DNA of 64,000 nucleotides from Caballeronia sp. dw_19 (GCF_018449515.1 NZ_JAAVUQ010000009.1:124001-188000), one strand, 5' to 3'. Positions 44,506-54,362 are shown, counted from the first letter of the stretch. Numbers and translations: made by a program. The notes: generated from the sequence alone by a model not told the origin.

Positions 44506-45657
44506 ATGAATGAAACAAGTCCTTTTCGCGGTCGCCATTATCCTCAGTTGGATGCATTGCGCGGCATAGCTGCCCTGATGGTCGTCATTAATCATTTTGT
44601 ATTGGTCGGCCCGCTCCGGTGGATACCCAGGTCACCGTTGCGCGTGCTGGCGCTCGGCCATGAAGCGGTCATCTTATTCTTCATACTTAGCGGATTTGTC
44701 CTGACCCTCCAGTTAATATCGGACCGCCGCATTACGTATCGCGACTATGTGATCAAGCGGATTTGCCGGATCTACCTGCCTTATCTCGTTGTGTTGTTTG
44801 CCGCTTTTTCGGCCATTTATCTGATCAATATAGAGCCCGTTAAATGGGCCGGTTCATGGTTCAACCATATATGGACCGGATCATTCTCGGGCGGCGAAAT
44901 ACTGGAGCATTTGTTATTCATCGGACAATATAAAGCCAATCGCGTGCTTCCCGTTATCTGGTCCTTGATCTACGAAATGCGTATCTCATTGATGATGCCG
45001 CTGGTCGTATATTGCGTCAGGCGCGTTTCTGCACGCACGTGTCTGGCGGCGGCGCTGGGTATTTCCCTGGTTTCCTTCGCGTTCGCGATGGGGCGAAATA
45101 CGGACGTGACCAGCAGCCCAAGTTTCAGTGGCGAGTGGGCGATGACGGCGCATTACCTGGGGATGTTCATCGTCGGTGCGACGCTGGCTTTCCACCGCGT
45201 GGGCTGGCAACAATGGCTAGCGAAGGGCGATCGAACCATGCTCGTCCTCGCAGCTTCGGTCACGCTCTATTTCCTGTCGCGCTCGATAATGTCGATTACG
45301 TCGGGTATCCTGGGCCAGTACATTTTCGACTGGTGTGTCGTGGCGGGTGCTGCGGGTATCACCTGTACGACAATCGTATCCAGGCGCTTCACGTTGGCGC
45401 TGGCCAGACGCCCGATCGTATTCCTGGGCACGATCTCCTACAGTCTCTATCTGACCCATACTGTCGTTCTCCTTACAGTAATCCATCTAATGCCTGCTTC
45501 GGTTCCGGCATGGCGCTCGATCATGACAGCGGCGTTGCTTGTCATTCCCGTTGCCGCCGTGACTCACTTCGTGGTGGAGCGTCCGTCGATTTATCTGGGG
45601 AAATTCCTGACGGGACGAAGTGCGCTCGCGTCCTCGCGAGCGAACCAGGCGTCCTGA
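44506..45657 (+). CDS. Acyltransferase 3 family membrane protein (OafA-like)
   Basis: A 383-residue integral membrane acyltransferase with about ten helices. The family signature HYPQLDALRGIAALMVVINH is at the N-terminus (catalytic His in the helix), followed by RICRIYLPYLVVLFAAFSA. Such enzymes O-acylate cell-surface glycans. The gene and its upstream region are less GC-rich than their neighbours, which hints at acquisition. Followed by a strong terminator. Confidence 0.88.
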   Translation: MNETSPFRGRHYPQLDALRGIAALMVVINHFVLVGPLRWIPRSPLRVLALGHEAVILFFILSGFVLTLQLISDRRITYRDYVIKRICRIYLPYLVVLFAAFSAIYLINIEPVKWAGSWFNHIWTGSFSGGEILEHLLFIGQYKANRVLPVIWSLIYEMRISLMMPLVVYCVRRVSARTCLAAALGISLVSFAFAMGRNTDVTSSPSFSGEWAMTAHYLGMFIVGATLAFHRVGWQQWLAKGDRTMLVLAASVTLYFLSRSIMSITSGILGQYIFDWCVVAGAAGITCTTIVSRRFTLALARRPIVFLGTISYSLYLTHTVVLLTVIHLMPASVPAWRSIMTAALLVIPVAAVTHFVVERPSIYLGKFLTGRSALASSRANQAS

Positions 45658-45686
45658 CCCGAACTGTTCAGGATGGCTTGTGATTC

Positions 45687-45710
45687 GCGGCGCCTGCAAG
45701 CGCCGCTTTT
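45687..45710 (+). terminator. Rho-independent terminator after acyltransferase
   Basis: GCGGCGC (45687-45693) and GCGCCGC (45700-45706) form a perfect 7-bp stem with loop CTGCAA, followed by TTTT, 30 bases after the stop codon. Confidence 0.75.
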
Positions 45711-46064
45711 GTGCGCGCACGTTACTCGACGGTGCATCGCGCACCAGCAGCTAAAGCACCGGGCACTCAGCAAGCCAATGCGCCGAGCCCGCGTGATTGG
45801 CGCAAAGCCTTGTGCCATGACGCTTGGCGGGGTTGAACGCGAGCGCGCCCTTCTCCTGGCATAGCTCCTGCATTGATGAATTCCATCTTGTATTCAAGAC
45901 GGAATTCATGTCCAGACTCCCTGATCCATTCAATCCGTCCACGCGTCGCGGCTTTGTTAGCCGCTCTTGCGGCGCGTACGGCATGCCGGCTCTCGGCGCT
46001 GGATCGCCTATCTCTACAGTCTTCAGAAAACAGCTCGATAACCGCTAACCAGGAGTCGAATGAC
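45711..46064 (+). other. Leader/promoter region of the biuret/ureide operon
   Basis: About 350 bp without a credible gene. It contains the nested palindrome at 45876-45909 and AT-rich sequence around it. The operon's first gene starts at 46065. Confidence 0.6.
45876..45909. promoter_or_regulatory. Nested palindrome, candidate GntR operator
   Basis: The outer arms ATGAATTCC (45876-45884) and GGAATTCAT (45901-45909) are perfect. Between them lies an inner repeat TCTTG-TATT-CAAGA (45886-45899). The centre CTTGTATTCAAG resembles the TTGTATACAA-type operators of FCD/FadR-group GntR proteins. One such regulator is encoded at the end of the operon (52692). Located about 155 bp upstream of the first gene. 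Confidence 0.55.
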
Positions 46065-47162
46065 ATGACTAGCCGCCGCACTTTTATCAAAGACGCGAGC
46101 CTGTTGGCGCTCGCGACCATGGCCCCGTTCCGGTCGGCGTTTGCCGCGGGCAACACAACGGTTGGCGTGATCTATGTCGGTGCGCGTGGCGACTATGGCT
46201 ACAACCAGGCGCAGGCGTCGGCGGCGGCAATCATCAAGAAGCTGCCCAACGTCAAGGTCGTGGAAGAAGAGAACGTGCCCGAGACCATCGCGGTCCAGAA
46301 GACCATGGAAGCGATGATCGAACAGGACGGCGCGACGCTCGTTTTCGCGACCTCGTTCGGTTACTTCGATCCGCATGTGCTCAAGATGGCCGCCAAGTAT
46401 CCGAACGTCCGGTTCGCGCATTGCGGCGGCTTATGGAAGCAAGGCAATCCGCCGAACATTGCGAGCTACTTTGGTTATATCGATGAATGCCAGTACTTGA
46501 ATGGCGTGGTGGCCGGGCACATGAGCAAGAGCAAGAAGCTCGGCTTTGTCGCGGCCAAGCCGATTCCGCAAGTGCTGCGCAATATCAACTCGTTCACGCT
46601 CGGCGCGCAGTCCGTCGATCCGGCCATCACCACGCAGGTTATTTTCACCGGCGACTGGTCGATGCCCGTGAAGGAAGCGGAAGCGACCAACAGTCTCGTC
46701 GATCAGGGTTGCGACGTCATCACCTGCCACGTCGATGGTCCGAAGGTCGTGGTGGAAACGGCGGAGAAGCGCGGCGTGATGAGTTGCGGTTATCACGCGA
46801 GCCAGGCGGCGCTTGCACCCAAGGGTTATCTCACCGGCGCCGAGTGGGATTGGGCGACACCGTACAAGGCGCTCGTCGCCGATGCACAGGCCGGCAAGCC
46901 TCAGCCTAACGTGCTGCGCGGCGGTCTCAAGGAGGGTTTCGTCAAGATGTCGCCGTACGGCGCGAAGGTCACGCCCGACGCGAGGACGGCCGCTGACGCG
47001 ATCAAGGGCAGCATGATGGCGGGCGACTTCGTGATCTTCAAGGGGCCGATGAAGGACAACAAGGGTGGCGTTGCGATCGCCTCCGGAACGAGCCACGTAC
47101 AGACCGACTACACGCTGGAGAGCATGAACTATCTCGTGGCGGGCGTGGCCGGCCAGATCTGA
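46065..47162 (+). CDS. BMP-family ABC transporter substrate-binding protein
   Basis: A 365-residue binding protein of the Bmp/PnrA family, which bind nucleosides and related N-rich heterocycles. A Tat-type signal opens it (MTSRRTFIKDASLLALATMA). Family blocks are GVIYVGARGDYGYNQAQASA, TLVFATSFGYFDPHVLKMAA and GKPQPNVLRGGLKEGFVKMS. AGGAG precedes ATG 46065. It leads an operon with two permeases, a double ATPase and amidohydrolases, so its ligand is probably biuret, a ureide or a related compound (inference). Confidence 0.88.
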   Translation: MTSRRTFIKDASLLALATMAPFRSAFAAGNTTVGVIYVGARGDYGYNQAQASAAAIIKKLPNVKVVEEENVPETIAVQKTMEAMIEQDGATLVFATSFGYFDPHVLKMAAKYPNVRFAHCGGLWKQGNPPNIASYFGYIDECQYLNGVVAGHMSKSKKLGFVAAKPIPQVLRNINSFTLGAQSVDPAITTQVIFTGDWSMPVKEAEATNSLVDQGCDVITCHVDGPKVVVETAEKRGVMSCGYHASQAALAPKGYLTGAEWDWATPYKALVADAQAGKPQPNVLRGGLKEGFVKMSPYGAKVTPDARTAADAIKGSMMAGDFVIFKGPMKDNKGGVAIASGTSHVQTDYTLESMNYLVAGVAGQI

Positions 47163-47196
47163 TGATTAGTCATGCTGACCTCCTGAAGGAGCCGTG

Positions 47197-48312
47197 ATGC
47201 GTCCCCATGCCCAGACTGCCCGCGTTCTGCTCGCCTTGTTGCCGGCGATCCCGACGGTGCTCGCGCTTGTCGGAACCCTGGTGCTGTTTTCGTTATTCCT
47301 GCTGGTGCAGGGCCAGCCGGTCCTCGATGCCGTCGGCCTGATTTTCCAGGGCGCGTTCGGTTCGTCGTTCGCCTGGCAAAGCACCTTGTTGCGCGCTTCA
47401 CCGTTGATGCTGACCGCGCTGTGCGTCGCGTTGCCTGCACAGGTCGGGTTGATCGTGATCGGCGGTGAGGGCGCGCTGGCGCTCGGCGGCATGTGCGCGG
47501 CCATCGTCCCGGAGATGCTCCCGGCCAGTACGCCATGGCTGATTGCCACGCCGTTGATGGCGCTCGCGGGCATGCTGGCGGGCGCGATCTGGATTGGCGC
47601 GGTCGGCGCGCTAAGGCAATGGCGCGGCGTGAATGAAACCATCAGCAGCCTGTTGATGGCTTACATCGCCATTGCGCTGTTCAAGCATCTGGTCGAAGGG
47701 CCGTTGCGCGACCCGGCAAGTCTCAACAAGCCCTCCACGCTCCCCGTGCCCCCTTCCATGATGATTGGGTCGCTCCCGGGCCTGGAGGTCCACTGGGGCC
47801 TCCTGTGGGGCGTTCTTGCGTGCATCGGCGCGTGGGTCTTCGTCAAGTACAGCACCAAGGGCTTTGCGATGCGCGTGGTCGGCGGCAGCAATCGCGCGGC
47901 GCGGCTGGTCGGCTTGCCGGTGAACCTGCTCGCGCTGGCCGCCTGCGCGCTCGGCGGTGCGGCGGCGGGTCTTGCCGGCATGTTCGAAGTCGCAGCGGTG
48001 CAGGGCAGCGCCAACGCATCGCTGCTCGCCGGTTACGGATACGCGGGCATTCTCGTCGCCTTCGCCGCCCGCCAGAATCCGCTCGCGATCATTGTGTGCG
48101 CGTTGATGATCGGCGGGATCGAAGCGAGCGGCAGTCTGCTGCAACGCCGGCTCGATCTTCCCGACGCCACCACGCTCGTGCTGCAAGGCTTGCTGTTCGC
48201 GAACCTGCTCGCATGGGAAGCGCTGGGCGGGAGGATCGCCGCGTGGCGAGTGCAACTGCAAGCCGCCGCACTCGCCGACATCAACTTGCCGATGGAGCAG
48301 ACCCATGCCTGA
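47197..48312 (+). CDS. ABC transporter permease (nucleoside/ureide type), subunit 1
   Basis: A 371-residue permease of the BPD-transp-2 family, partner type for BMP-binding proteins. About 8-10 helices; the family block is GGEGALALGGMCAAIVPEML and SSLLMAYIAIALFKHLVEGP, then AARLVGLPVNLLALAACALG. AAGGAG lies five bases before ATG 47197. It overlaps the next permease by eight bases. Confidence 0.9.
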   Translation: MRPHAQTARVLLALLPAIPTVLALVGTLVLFSLFLLVQGQPVLDAVGLIFQGAFGSSFAWQSTLLRASPLMLTALCVALPAQVGLIVIGGEGALALGGMCAAIVPEMLPASTPWLIATPLMALAGMLAGAIWIGAVGALRQWRGVNETISSLLMAYIAIALFKHLVEGPLRDPASLNKPSTLPVPPSMMIGSLPGLEVHWGLLWGVLACIGAWVFVKYSTKGFAMRVVGGSNRAARLVGLPVNLLALAACALGGAAAGLAGMFEVAAVQGSANASLLAGYGYAGILVAFAARQNPLAIIVCALMIGGIEASGSLLQRRLDLPDATTLVLQGLLFANLLAWEALGGRIAAWRVQLQAAALADINLPMEQTHA

Positions 48313-49231
48313 CGCACATTCGCCCTTCGTGATCCTGCTGCTGTCCCTCTTCGCCGGCGCGATCCGCGTCAGCACGCCGTATTTGTTCGTGAGCCTGGGC
48401 GAATGCCTGACCGAGAAGGGCGGGCGCGTGAATCTCGGGCTTGAGGGTATTCTCGTGTCGGGCGCGATGAGCGGTTATGCCGCCTCTTTCCTGACCGGCT
48501 CGCCGTGGGCCGGGGTGCTCGCGGCCGGGCTGGTCGGCTTGCTGCTCGGATGCCTGCACGGGCTTGTCTGTTCGCTGCCCCGGGTGTCGGACATCGCGTT
48601 CGGCATCGCGCTCATGTTGCTTGGAACGGGGCTCGCGTTTTATCTGGGCAAGCCGTTTATCGAACCGCAGGCGCCGGGTCTTCAATCATTCGATCTCGGC
48701 ACATGGACGAGTTCTCCGCAATTGCACAACGCGCTGCATATCAACCCGCTGTTCGTGATCGGCGTGGTGCTGGCGTTCGTATTGCAGTGGGGGCTGCGCA
48801 CGACGCGCTGGGGCATGACCTTGCGTCTGGTCGGCGATCACGCCGAGACGGCCCGTGCGATGGGTTATCCGCTCACGCGGATTCGCATAATCGCAACCTC
48901 AGTGGGCGGATTTTTTGCGGGGATCGGCGGGGCATATTTGTCGCTGGTTTATCCGGGAAGCTGGAACGAAGGGCTTTCCAGCGGGCAAGGGTTGATGGCC
49001 GTCGCGCTCGTTATTTTTGCGCGCTGGCAACCGTTGCGATGCCTGTGGGCCGCGCTGCTTTTCGGCGCAGCGGGGGCGCTCGGGCCAGCGTTGCAGTCGA
49101 TTGGCGTGACGAGCGGTTATTACCTGTATAACGCCGCGCCCTACGTGCTCACGCTCGCCATCATGATCATCAATTGCCGTCCGGACCGCACGCTTGCCGG
49201 CGCACCGGGCGAGCTGAGTCTTACACGCTGA
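48305..49231 (+). CDS. ABC transporter permease (nucleoside/ureide type), subunit 2
   Basis: A 308-residue permease. It begins with the standard block RVSTPYLFVSLGECLTEKGG and NLGLEGILVSGAMSGY; GDHAETARAMGYPLTRIRII and GGFFAGIGGAYLSLVYPGSW are typical of the second subunit in these importers. It starts inside the end of subunit 1, and ends 30 bp before the hydrolase gene. Confidence 0.9.
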   Translation: MPDAHSPFVILLLSLFAGAIRVSTPYLFVSLGECLTEKGGRVNLGLEGILVSGAMSGYAASFLTGSPWAGVLAAGLVGLLLGCLHGLVCSLPRVSDIAFGIALMLLGTGLAFYLGKPFIEPQAPGLQSFDLGTWTSSPQLHNALHINPLFVIGVVLAFVLQWGLRTTRWGMTLRLVGDHAETARAMGYPLTRIRIIATSVGGFFAGIGGAYLSLVYPGSWNEGLSSGQGLMAVALVIFARWQPLRCLWAALLFGAAGALGPALQSIGVTSGYYLYNAAPYVLTLAIMIINCRPDRTLAGAPGELSLTR

Positions 49232-49261
49232 ACGACCTGCTTACCCATTTTCAAGGCGGCC

Positions 49262-49960
49262 ATGACCATGAACCGATTCATTAATGCCTCTCCGTACCCC
49301 TGGCCCTTCGATGGCAACCTGCGCCCGAATAACACGGCGCTTGTCGTGATCGACATGCAGACGGATTTCTGCGGCCACGGTGGGTACGTCGACAAGATGG
49401 GATATGACCTGTCACTGACCCGCGCGCCGATCGAGCCGATCAAGCGCGTGATGGCCATGATGCGCGAGCAGGGCTTCACGATCATTCATACGCGCGAAGG
49501 GCATCGGCCGGATTTGTCGGACCTGCCGGCGAACAAGCGCTGGCGCAGTCGCCGCGCGGGCACCGAAGGCGTGGGCATTGGCGACGACGGCCCGTGCGGC
49601 CGCATCCTCGTGCGTGGCGAGCCGGGCTGGGAAATCATCAGTGAACTGGCGCCGCTGCGGGGCGAAATTATCATCGATAAACCCGGCAAGGGCTCGTTCT
49701 GTGCGACCGATCTCGAGTTGATCCTGCGCACGCGCGGTATCGTGAACCTGGTGTTGACAGGGATCACCACGGACGTCTGCGTCCATACCACCATGCGCGA
49801 AGCGAACGACCGCGGTTTCGAATGCACCGTTCTCGCGGACTGCTGTGGTGCGACCGACCCCGCCAACCATCAGGCGGCGCTGCACATGATCACGATGCAA
49901 GGCGGCGTGTTCGGCGCGGTATCCGATTCGAACGCACTCCTGACCATTCTTGGTGGCTGA
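49262..49960 (+). CDS. biuH: Isochorismatase-fold cysteine hydrolase, biuret amidohydrolase-like
   Basis: A 232-residue hydrolase with the Asp-Lys-Cys triad: D31 in [10 protein letters not shown]143 in DKPGKGSF and C173 in [14 protein letters not shown]. Blocks [40 protein letters not shown] and [24 protein letters not shown] (here [20 protein letters not shown]) closely resemble the Rhizobium biuret hydrolase BiuH as I remember it. BiuH turns biuret into allophanate and ammonia. No allophanate hydrolase is in the window. Lies between permease and ATPase genes of the importer. Confidence 0.8.
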   Translation: MTMNRFINASPYPWPFDGNLRPNNTALVVIDMQTDFCGHGGYVDKMGYDLSLTRAPIEPIKRVMAMMREQGFTIIHTREGHRPDLSDLPANKRWRSRRAGTEGVGIGDDGPCGRILVRGEPGWEIISELAPLRGEIIIDKPGKGSFCATDLELILRTRGIVNLVLTGITTDVCVHTTMREANDRGFECTVLADCCGATDPANHQAALHMITMQGGVFGAVSDSNALLTILGG

Positions 49961-49962
49961 TC

Positions 49963-51573
49963 ATGTCGACTCCTTTGCATGCGTTAGGGGTGGAAGTGCA
50001 CAACGCCGGCAAGTCGTTCGGTGCATTTCGTGCGCTGGATAACGTGTCCATCAAGGTCCGGCCGGGCACGGTTCACGCGCTGCTCGGTGAAAACGGTGCG
50101 GGCAAAAGTACCCTCGTGAAAGGGCTGGTGGGTTACGGCCTGCTCGACGAAGGCCAGATTTCAGCCGATGGCCGTGAGGTTCACATCGCTTCCCCGCGCG
50201 ATGCGCAAGCGCTGGGTATCGGCATGGTGTACCAGCATTTCACGCTGGCCTCGGGGCTGTCGGTGGAGGAGAACCTGCTGCTGGCACGCGGGAGCCTGCC
50301 CTGGAAAATAGACTGGACCGCGGAACGCGAAGCGCTCGATGCGTTCATGCAGCGCATGCCGTTTCGCCTGCCGCTCGACGCGCCGGTATCTGGCCTTGCC
50401 GCCGGAGAAAAGCAGAAGCTCGAAATTCTCAAGCAGTTGTATCTCCGGCAGCGTTTCCTGATTCTCGATGAACCCACTTCCGTGCTGACGCCGCAAGAGG
50501 CGGATGAAGTGCTCGGCCTGATGCGCGACCTGACGATGCGCGGCGAGCTGACCGTGCTGATGATCACGCACAAGTTCCGCGAAGTGATGGCGTATGCCGA
50601 CGACGTGACCGTGCTGCGCAAGGGCAGGCAGGTCGGGACGAGCGCGGTATCGGCGACCAGCCGCGACGCGCTCGCTGGTTTGATGATGGGCGCCGCCGAG
50701 ACGCGCGACACCGCGGTCATGGACGCGGTCAATGCCGAGCGGGTCGCGCGCAAGCCGGTGGACCCCGCAGCGCGAATACGCCTTGCCATGCGTGACATTT
50801 CTATCGACGATGACCGGGGCCATGCCGCGGTCAGACGCGCGTCGCTCGAGGTTCGATCGGGCGAAATACTCGGGATCGCGGGGGTATCGGGCAACGGTCA
50901 GAAAGAGATGGTCGAGGCGTTGGTCGGGCAACGCCGCGTGAAGACGGGTGAGATGGAGATAGCCGGTGACGCGTACCACGCCACGCGCGAGGAAATGACG
51001 CGCCGCCGTGTGTTCGCCATCCCTGAAGAGCCGCTTAAAAACGCGTGCGTGGCGAACATGAGCGTCGCGCAAAACCTGGCTCTCCGGGACTTCGATCGCA
51101 CGCCATTGCGTCGCGGCGGCTGGCGTCTCGACCGGCGCGCGATGCGGGATCGCGCCGCGCTTCTCATCGACGATTTCAACGTCCGCCCGCCGTTGCCCGA
51201 ACGCGCTATCGGCACGCTGTCGGGCGGCAATGTCCAGCGCGCGGTGCTCGCTCGCGAGCTGGGTCAGCCGGTCGATGTGCTGATCGTGGCGAACCCGGTG
51301 TTCGGTCTCGACTTCGCATCGGTGGCGGACATTCACGCACGCATCATGGCGGCGCGCGATGCCGGCGCGGCGGTCCTGCTCGTGAGCGAAGACCTCGACG
51401 AATTGCTGGAACTGGCGGACCGGATTGTCGTGATCGCGGAGGGGGAACTCGTGTATGAGACGCCTGCGGCGAGTGCCGAACGCGCGACGCTCGGCCACTA
51501 CATGGCGGGGCATGGCGACTCGACGGCCCAGGTTGCTCCGGTTGCCGAAGCGTTGAAGGAGGTCATCGAATGA
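49963..51573 (+). CDS. ABC transporter ATP-binding protein, two fused ATPase domains
   Basis: A 536-residue double ATPase of the sugar/nucleoside importer type. Domain 1: Walker [10 protein letters not shown], signature variant [16 protein letters not shown], Walker [13 protein letters not shown]. Domain 2: degenerate Walker [11 protein letters not shown], signature [15 protein letters not shown], and [10 protein letters not shown] in place of the normal Walker B. This asymmetry is normal for the family. ATG 49963 lies three bases after the hydrolase stop. Confidence 0.92.
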   Translation: MSTPLHALGVEVHNAGKSFGAFRALDNVSIKVRPGTVHALLGENGAGKSTLVKGLVGYGLLDEGQISADGREVHIASPRDAQALGIGMVYQHFTLASGLSVEENLLLARGSLPWKIDWTAEREALDAFMQRMPFRLPLDAPVSGLAAGEKQKLEILKQLYLRQRFLILDEPTSVLTPQEADEVLGLMRDLTMRGELTVLMITHKFREVMAYADDVTVLRKGRQVGTSAVSATSRDALAGLMMGAAETRDTAVMDAVNAERVARKPVDPAARIRLAMRDISIDDDRGHAAVRRASLEVRSGEILGIAGVSGNGQKEMVEALVGQRRVKTGEMEIAGDAYHATREEMTRRRVFAIPEEPLKNACVANMSVAQNLALRDFDRTPLRRGGWRLDRRAMRDRAALLIDDFNVRPPLPERAIGTLSGGNVQRAVLARELGQPVDVLIVANPVFGLDFASVADIHARIMAARDAGAAVLLVSEDLDELLELADRIVVIAEGELVYETPAASAERATLGHYMAGHGDSTAQVAPVAEALKEVIE

Positions 51574-51598
51574 GACTAAACCGTTGCGGGGAACGGCC

Positions 51599-52258
51599 AT
51601 GACGATCACGATACCGGCGTTACCCAGTCCCTTTACATTCGAGCCCTCGACAACTGCGCTTGTCATCATCGACATGCAGCGGGACTTCATTGAACCCGGT
51701 GGCTTTGGCGAGTCGCTGGGCAACGATGTATCGCTGCTTGCGCAGATCGTGCCGACTGTCTCCGCGCTGCTGGCTTTAGCGCGTGAAAGCGGGTGGTTCG
51801 TGGTCCATACGCGTGAATCGCATGCGGCGGATCTGTCGGACTGTCCGCGGTCCAAGCGCCTTCGCGGCGCGCCCAATGCACGCATTGGTGACGAAGGTCC
51901 GATGGGCCGCATCCTGATTCGGGGCGAACCGGGCAATGCGATCGTCGACGCACTTGCACCGGCCGAAGGCGAGCTTGTCGTCGATAAGCCCGGCAAGGGC
52001 GCGTTCTATGCGACATTGCTGACTCAGGAACTGGAGGCGCGGCATATCACGCATCTTGTTTTCGCCGGTGTGACGACGGAAGTGTGCGTGCAGACGTCCA
52101 TGCGCGAAGCGAACGACCGCGGTTACGACTGCCTGCTTGTCGAGGACGCAACCGCCAGCTATTTCCCGGCGTTCAAGCAGGCGACTCTGGAAATGGTGCG
52201 CTCCCAAGGCGGTATTGTTGGATGGACCGCGCCCTTGTCATCCTTTACCGCAGCGTGA
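51599..52258 (+). CDS. Second isochorismatase-fold cysteine hydrolase
   Basis: A 219-residue paralogue of the enzyme at 49262: triad D25 (VIIDMQRDF), K133 (DKPGKGAF) and C163 ([19 protein letters not shown]). It differs in the substrate-side segments ([34 protein letters not shown]), so it probably acts on another amide such as a carbamoyl or ureido compound. GGGGAA precedes ATG 51599. It forms one operon with the importer and the AtzH-like gene (14 bp gap). Confidence 0.85.
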   Translation: MTITIPALPSPFTFEPSTTALVIIDMQRDFIEPGGFGESLGNDVSLLAQIVPTVSALLALARESGWFVVHTRESHAADLSDCPRSKRLRGAPNARIGDEGPMGRILIRGEPGNAIVDALAPAEGELVVDKPGKGAFYATLLTQELEARHITHLVFAGVTTEVCVQTSMREANDRGYDCLLVEDATASYFPAFKQATLEMVRSQGGIVGWTAPLSSFTAA

Positions 52259-52272
52259 GGAACCTACCGACG

Positions 52273-52659
52273 ATGGACATCAACCTGCCGGAAGTCATCG
52301 CCGAGGTGTGTGCGGCGTTCGTCGAGTATGAGCGCGCGCTCGTGGCGAACGATATCGAAACGATGAACGCGTTGTTCTGGAATGCACCGGAGACGGTGCG
52401 TTATGGCATTGCCGAAATTCAGCATGGCGGCGAGGCGATTCGCCAATGGCGCGAAACATGTGCGCCGGTGCCTGCCTCGCGCAGGTTGCATCGGACTGTC
52501 ATCACAACATTCGGCCGCGACTTCGCGACTGTCAGCACGGAATTCACCAGCGACGCGACGCCGTTGGTCGGACGTCAGATGCAGACCTGGGCGCGCCTCG
52601 GTCCTGCCAAAGGCTTCACAATCATCGCCGCGCACGTGAGCCTTATTCCCGGGCCCTGA
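52273..52659 (+). CDS. AtzH/HpxZ-like (DUF3225) protein
   Basis: A 128-residue NTF2-like protein. Family blocks are MDINLPEVIAEVCAAFVEYE, NALFWNAPETVRYGIAEIQH and VITTFGRDFATVSTEF, then GRQMQTWARL and IIAAHVSLI. Relatives occur in oxalurate (hpx) and s-triazine (atz) degradation clusters, next to amidases for carboxylated ureas. Its biochemical role is unsettled. Placement here supports a ureide or biuret pathway. Confidence 0.85.
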   Translation: MDINLPEVIAEVCAAFVEYERALVANDIETMNALFWNAPETVRYGIAEIQHGGEAIRQWRETCAPVPASRRLHRTVITTFGRDFATVSTEFTSDATPLVGRQMQTWARLGPAKGFTIIAAHVSLIPGP

Positions 52660-52691
52660 AACGCCGATAATAAGAACAAAGGGGAACCCGC

Positions 52692-53423
52692 ATGCCGGAA
52701 GACACAATTGAAACAGGTATGGAAGCGATCGAGCCGAACGCCGCCAACCCGCTTGCCGAGCAGGTCTACCAGCGGCTGAAAAACGATATCTTCAATTTCC
52801 GGCTTTTTCCGGGCGATCGTTTTTCGGAGAACGGGATTGCACAGTACTACGGCGTATCGCGCACGCCAATGCGCGACGGCTTGTTCCGGCTGCAACGCGA
52901 GGGTTATCTGGAGGTTGGTTTCCGGCGAGGATGGAAGGTCGCGCGAATCGACTTCGACCAGATGGATCAGCTCTACGACTTGCGCATCGTGCTTGAAGTG
53001 GCCGCGCTTGAACGGTTGACATCGGGAAGCGAGGGGGCGCGTGAGGCTATCGATGCGCTCAAGGAAATCTGGTGCGTCGAGCCGGAAGCGCGTGAAGCCG
53101 ATCCCGTGAAGATGTTCGGCATGGACGAAAATTTTCATCGGCAGATCGTGGCCGCGACCGGCAATGCGGAGATGGTGCGCGTTCATAACGACGTCACCGA
53201 GCGTATCCGCATCGTGCGCCGGCTCGACTTTCTCAAGCCTCACCGGACCAGCGCGACCTACGACGAGCACTCGACCATGCTGCATCTCATCGAGCGCAAC
53301 CGGCTGACCGAAGCGACCATCCTGTTGCGTGCCCATATCACGCAGAGCAAGCTGGAAGTCCGCAAGATCACGGTGTCGATGCTGGATGCGGCGCGCGATG
53401 TGAAGCTGCCATTCGTGTCTTAG
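52692..53423 (+). CDS. GntR-family regulator with FCD domain
   Basis: A 243-residue regulator: N-terminal winged helix (residues 15-80, LAEQVYQRLKNDIFNFRLFP and GVSRTPMRDGLFRLQREGYL) and a C-terminal all-helical FCD ligand domain (residues 95-225) with the metal/ligand histidines in DENFHRQIV and HIT. AAAGGGGAA precedes ATG 52692. It is the last gene of the operon and the likely regulator, with the nested palindrome at 45876 as a candidate operator. Confidence 0.9.
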   Translation: MPEDTIETGMEAIEPNAANPLAEQVYQRLKNDIFNFRLFPGDRFSENGIAQYYGVSRTPMRDGLFRLQREGYLEVGFRRGWKVARIDFDQMDQLYDLRIVLEVAALERLTSGSEGAREAIDALKEIWCVEPEAREADPVKMFGMDENFHRQIVAATGNAEMVRVHNDVTERIRIVRRLDFLKPHRTSATYDEHSTMLHLIERNRLTEATILLRAHITQSKLEVRKITVSMLDAARDVKLPFVS

Positions 53424-53465
53424 GTGTGTGGCACGAGCCGTGCTACGCGAGCGCGCGATTAACCA

Positions 53466-53485
53466 GATCAAGCGTTCGCTTGATC
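53466..53485. promoter_or_regulatory. 20 bp palindrome after GntR gene
   Basis: GATCAAGCG and CGCTTGATC around TT, 43 bases after the GntR stop. No T tract follows, so it is either a weak terminator or an operator for the response regulator gene starting at 53613. Confidence 0.35.
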
Positions 53486-53612
53486 AATGGCTGACTTCAG
53501 AGGCCACTGAAATGGCTGTACTGCGTGTAGTATCCGAATGCGTAATGGTGTAACGATGGGCGTAACGATGTAACGGCAGCTCGCCTCGAATGTGTTCCTG
53601 GGAGACGACGGA

Positions 53613-54362
53613 ATGCGCGTACTGATCGTCGATGATCACGAACTGTTCAGGGCCGGATTGGCGTTGCTATTGAGAGACCTCTTTCCCGGGATCGAGTTGC
53701 TGCACGCGAGTACGTTGTCGCAGGGCTTGAAGCATGCGCTTGGCGAACTCCTGAACATCGTTTTTCTCGATCTCGACCTTCCTGACGGTTACGGTTGCAA
53801 CGCACTTGCCGAACTGAGGGAGTCGCGACCGTCGTTACCGGTGATTGTGATTTCGGCCGATGAGACCGTGGAAACCATCAGTCGTTGCATCGAACTTCGC
53901 GCCATGGGATATGTGCCAAAGTCCTCACCTCCTGAAGCGCTTCATGCAGCAATAAGCGCAGTACTTGCCGGAGGCGTGTTCCTGCCTGCGGCCAGCATCG
54001 CGAGGCTCAGGCATGACATGGGCACGGGCGAGGCTCCGGCAAATGGTCCTGGGAAAGCGCAGCCGAGCGGTAATTCCGACATGAGCAGCGCATCCGATCT
54101 GGGGCTCAGTCCGAGAGAGTTTGAAACATTGGCGTGGCTGGTACGCGGACTTCCCTCGAAGGCAATTGCCCTGAAAATGGGGCTCGAGGACATTACCGTC
54201 CGAAAATACGTCAGTCATCTGCTCACGCATTTCAATCTGCGGCGCCGTACGGAACTTATCGTCATGTTGGCTGATAGAGGGATCAAGCTCGGCGTGCCGC
54301 CAGTCACGGATCCCGCGCATGACCGAAGTCTGTCGGCTGTTGGGCAGCAACGAACCGACTGA
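53613..54362 (+). CDS. LuxR/NarL-type response regulator
   Basis: A 249-residue regulator. Receiver domain with DD at 7-8, phospho-acceptor D53 in IVFLDLDLPDG and K in YVPKSSPPEA; linker rich in Gly/Pro/Ser (residues 140-165); LuxR-type helix-turn-helix (residues 170-230, LSPREFETLAWLVRGLPSKA and ITVRKYVSHLLTHFNLRRR). GGGAGA before ATG 53613 sets the start. Its last 59 bases overlap, antisense, the end of the hybrid kinase gene at 54304. Confidence 0.9.
   Translation: MRVLIVDDHELFRAGLALLLRDLFPGIELLHASTLSQGLKHALGELLNIVFLDLDLPDGYGCNALAELRESRPSLPVIVISADETVETISRCIELRAMGYVPKSSPPEALHAAISAVLAGGVFLPAASIARLRHDMGTGEAPANGPGKAQPSGNSDMSSASDLGLSPREFETLAWLVRGLPSKAIALKMGLEDITVRKYVSHLLTHFNLRRRTELIVMLADRGIKLGVPPVTDPAHDRSLSAVGQQRTD

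Noticed and set aside
50161..51996. 611-codon minus-strand frame opposite the double ATPase
   Set aside because: Shadow frame; the plus strand has full ABC motifs and the antisense product has no domain.
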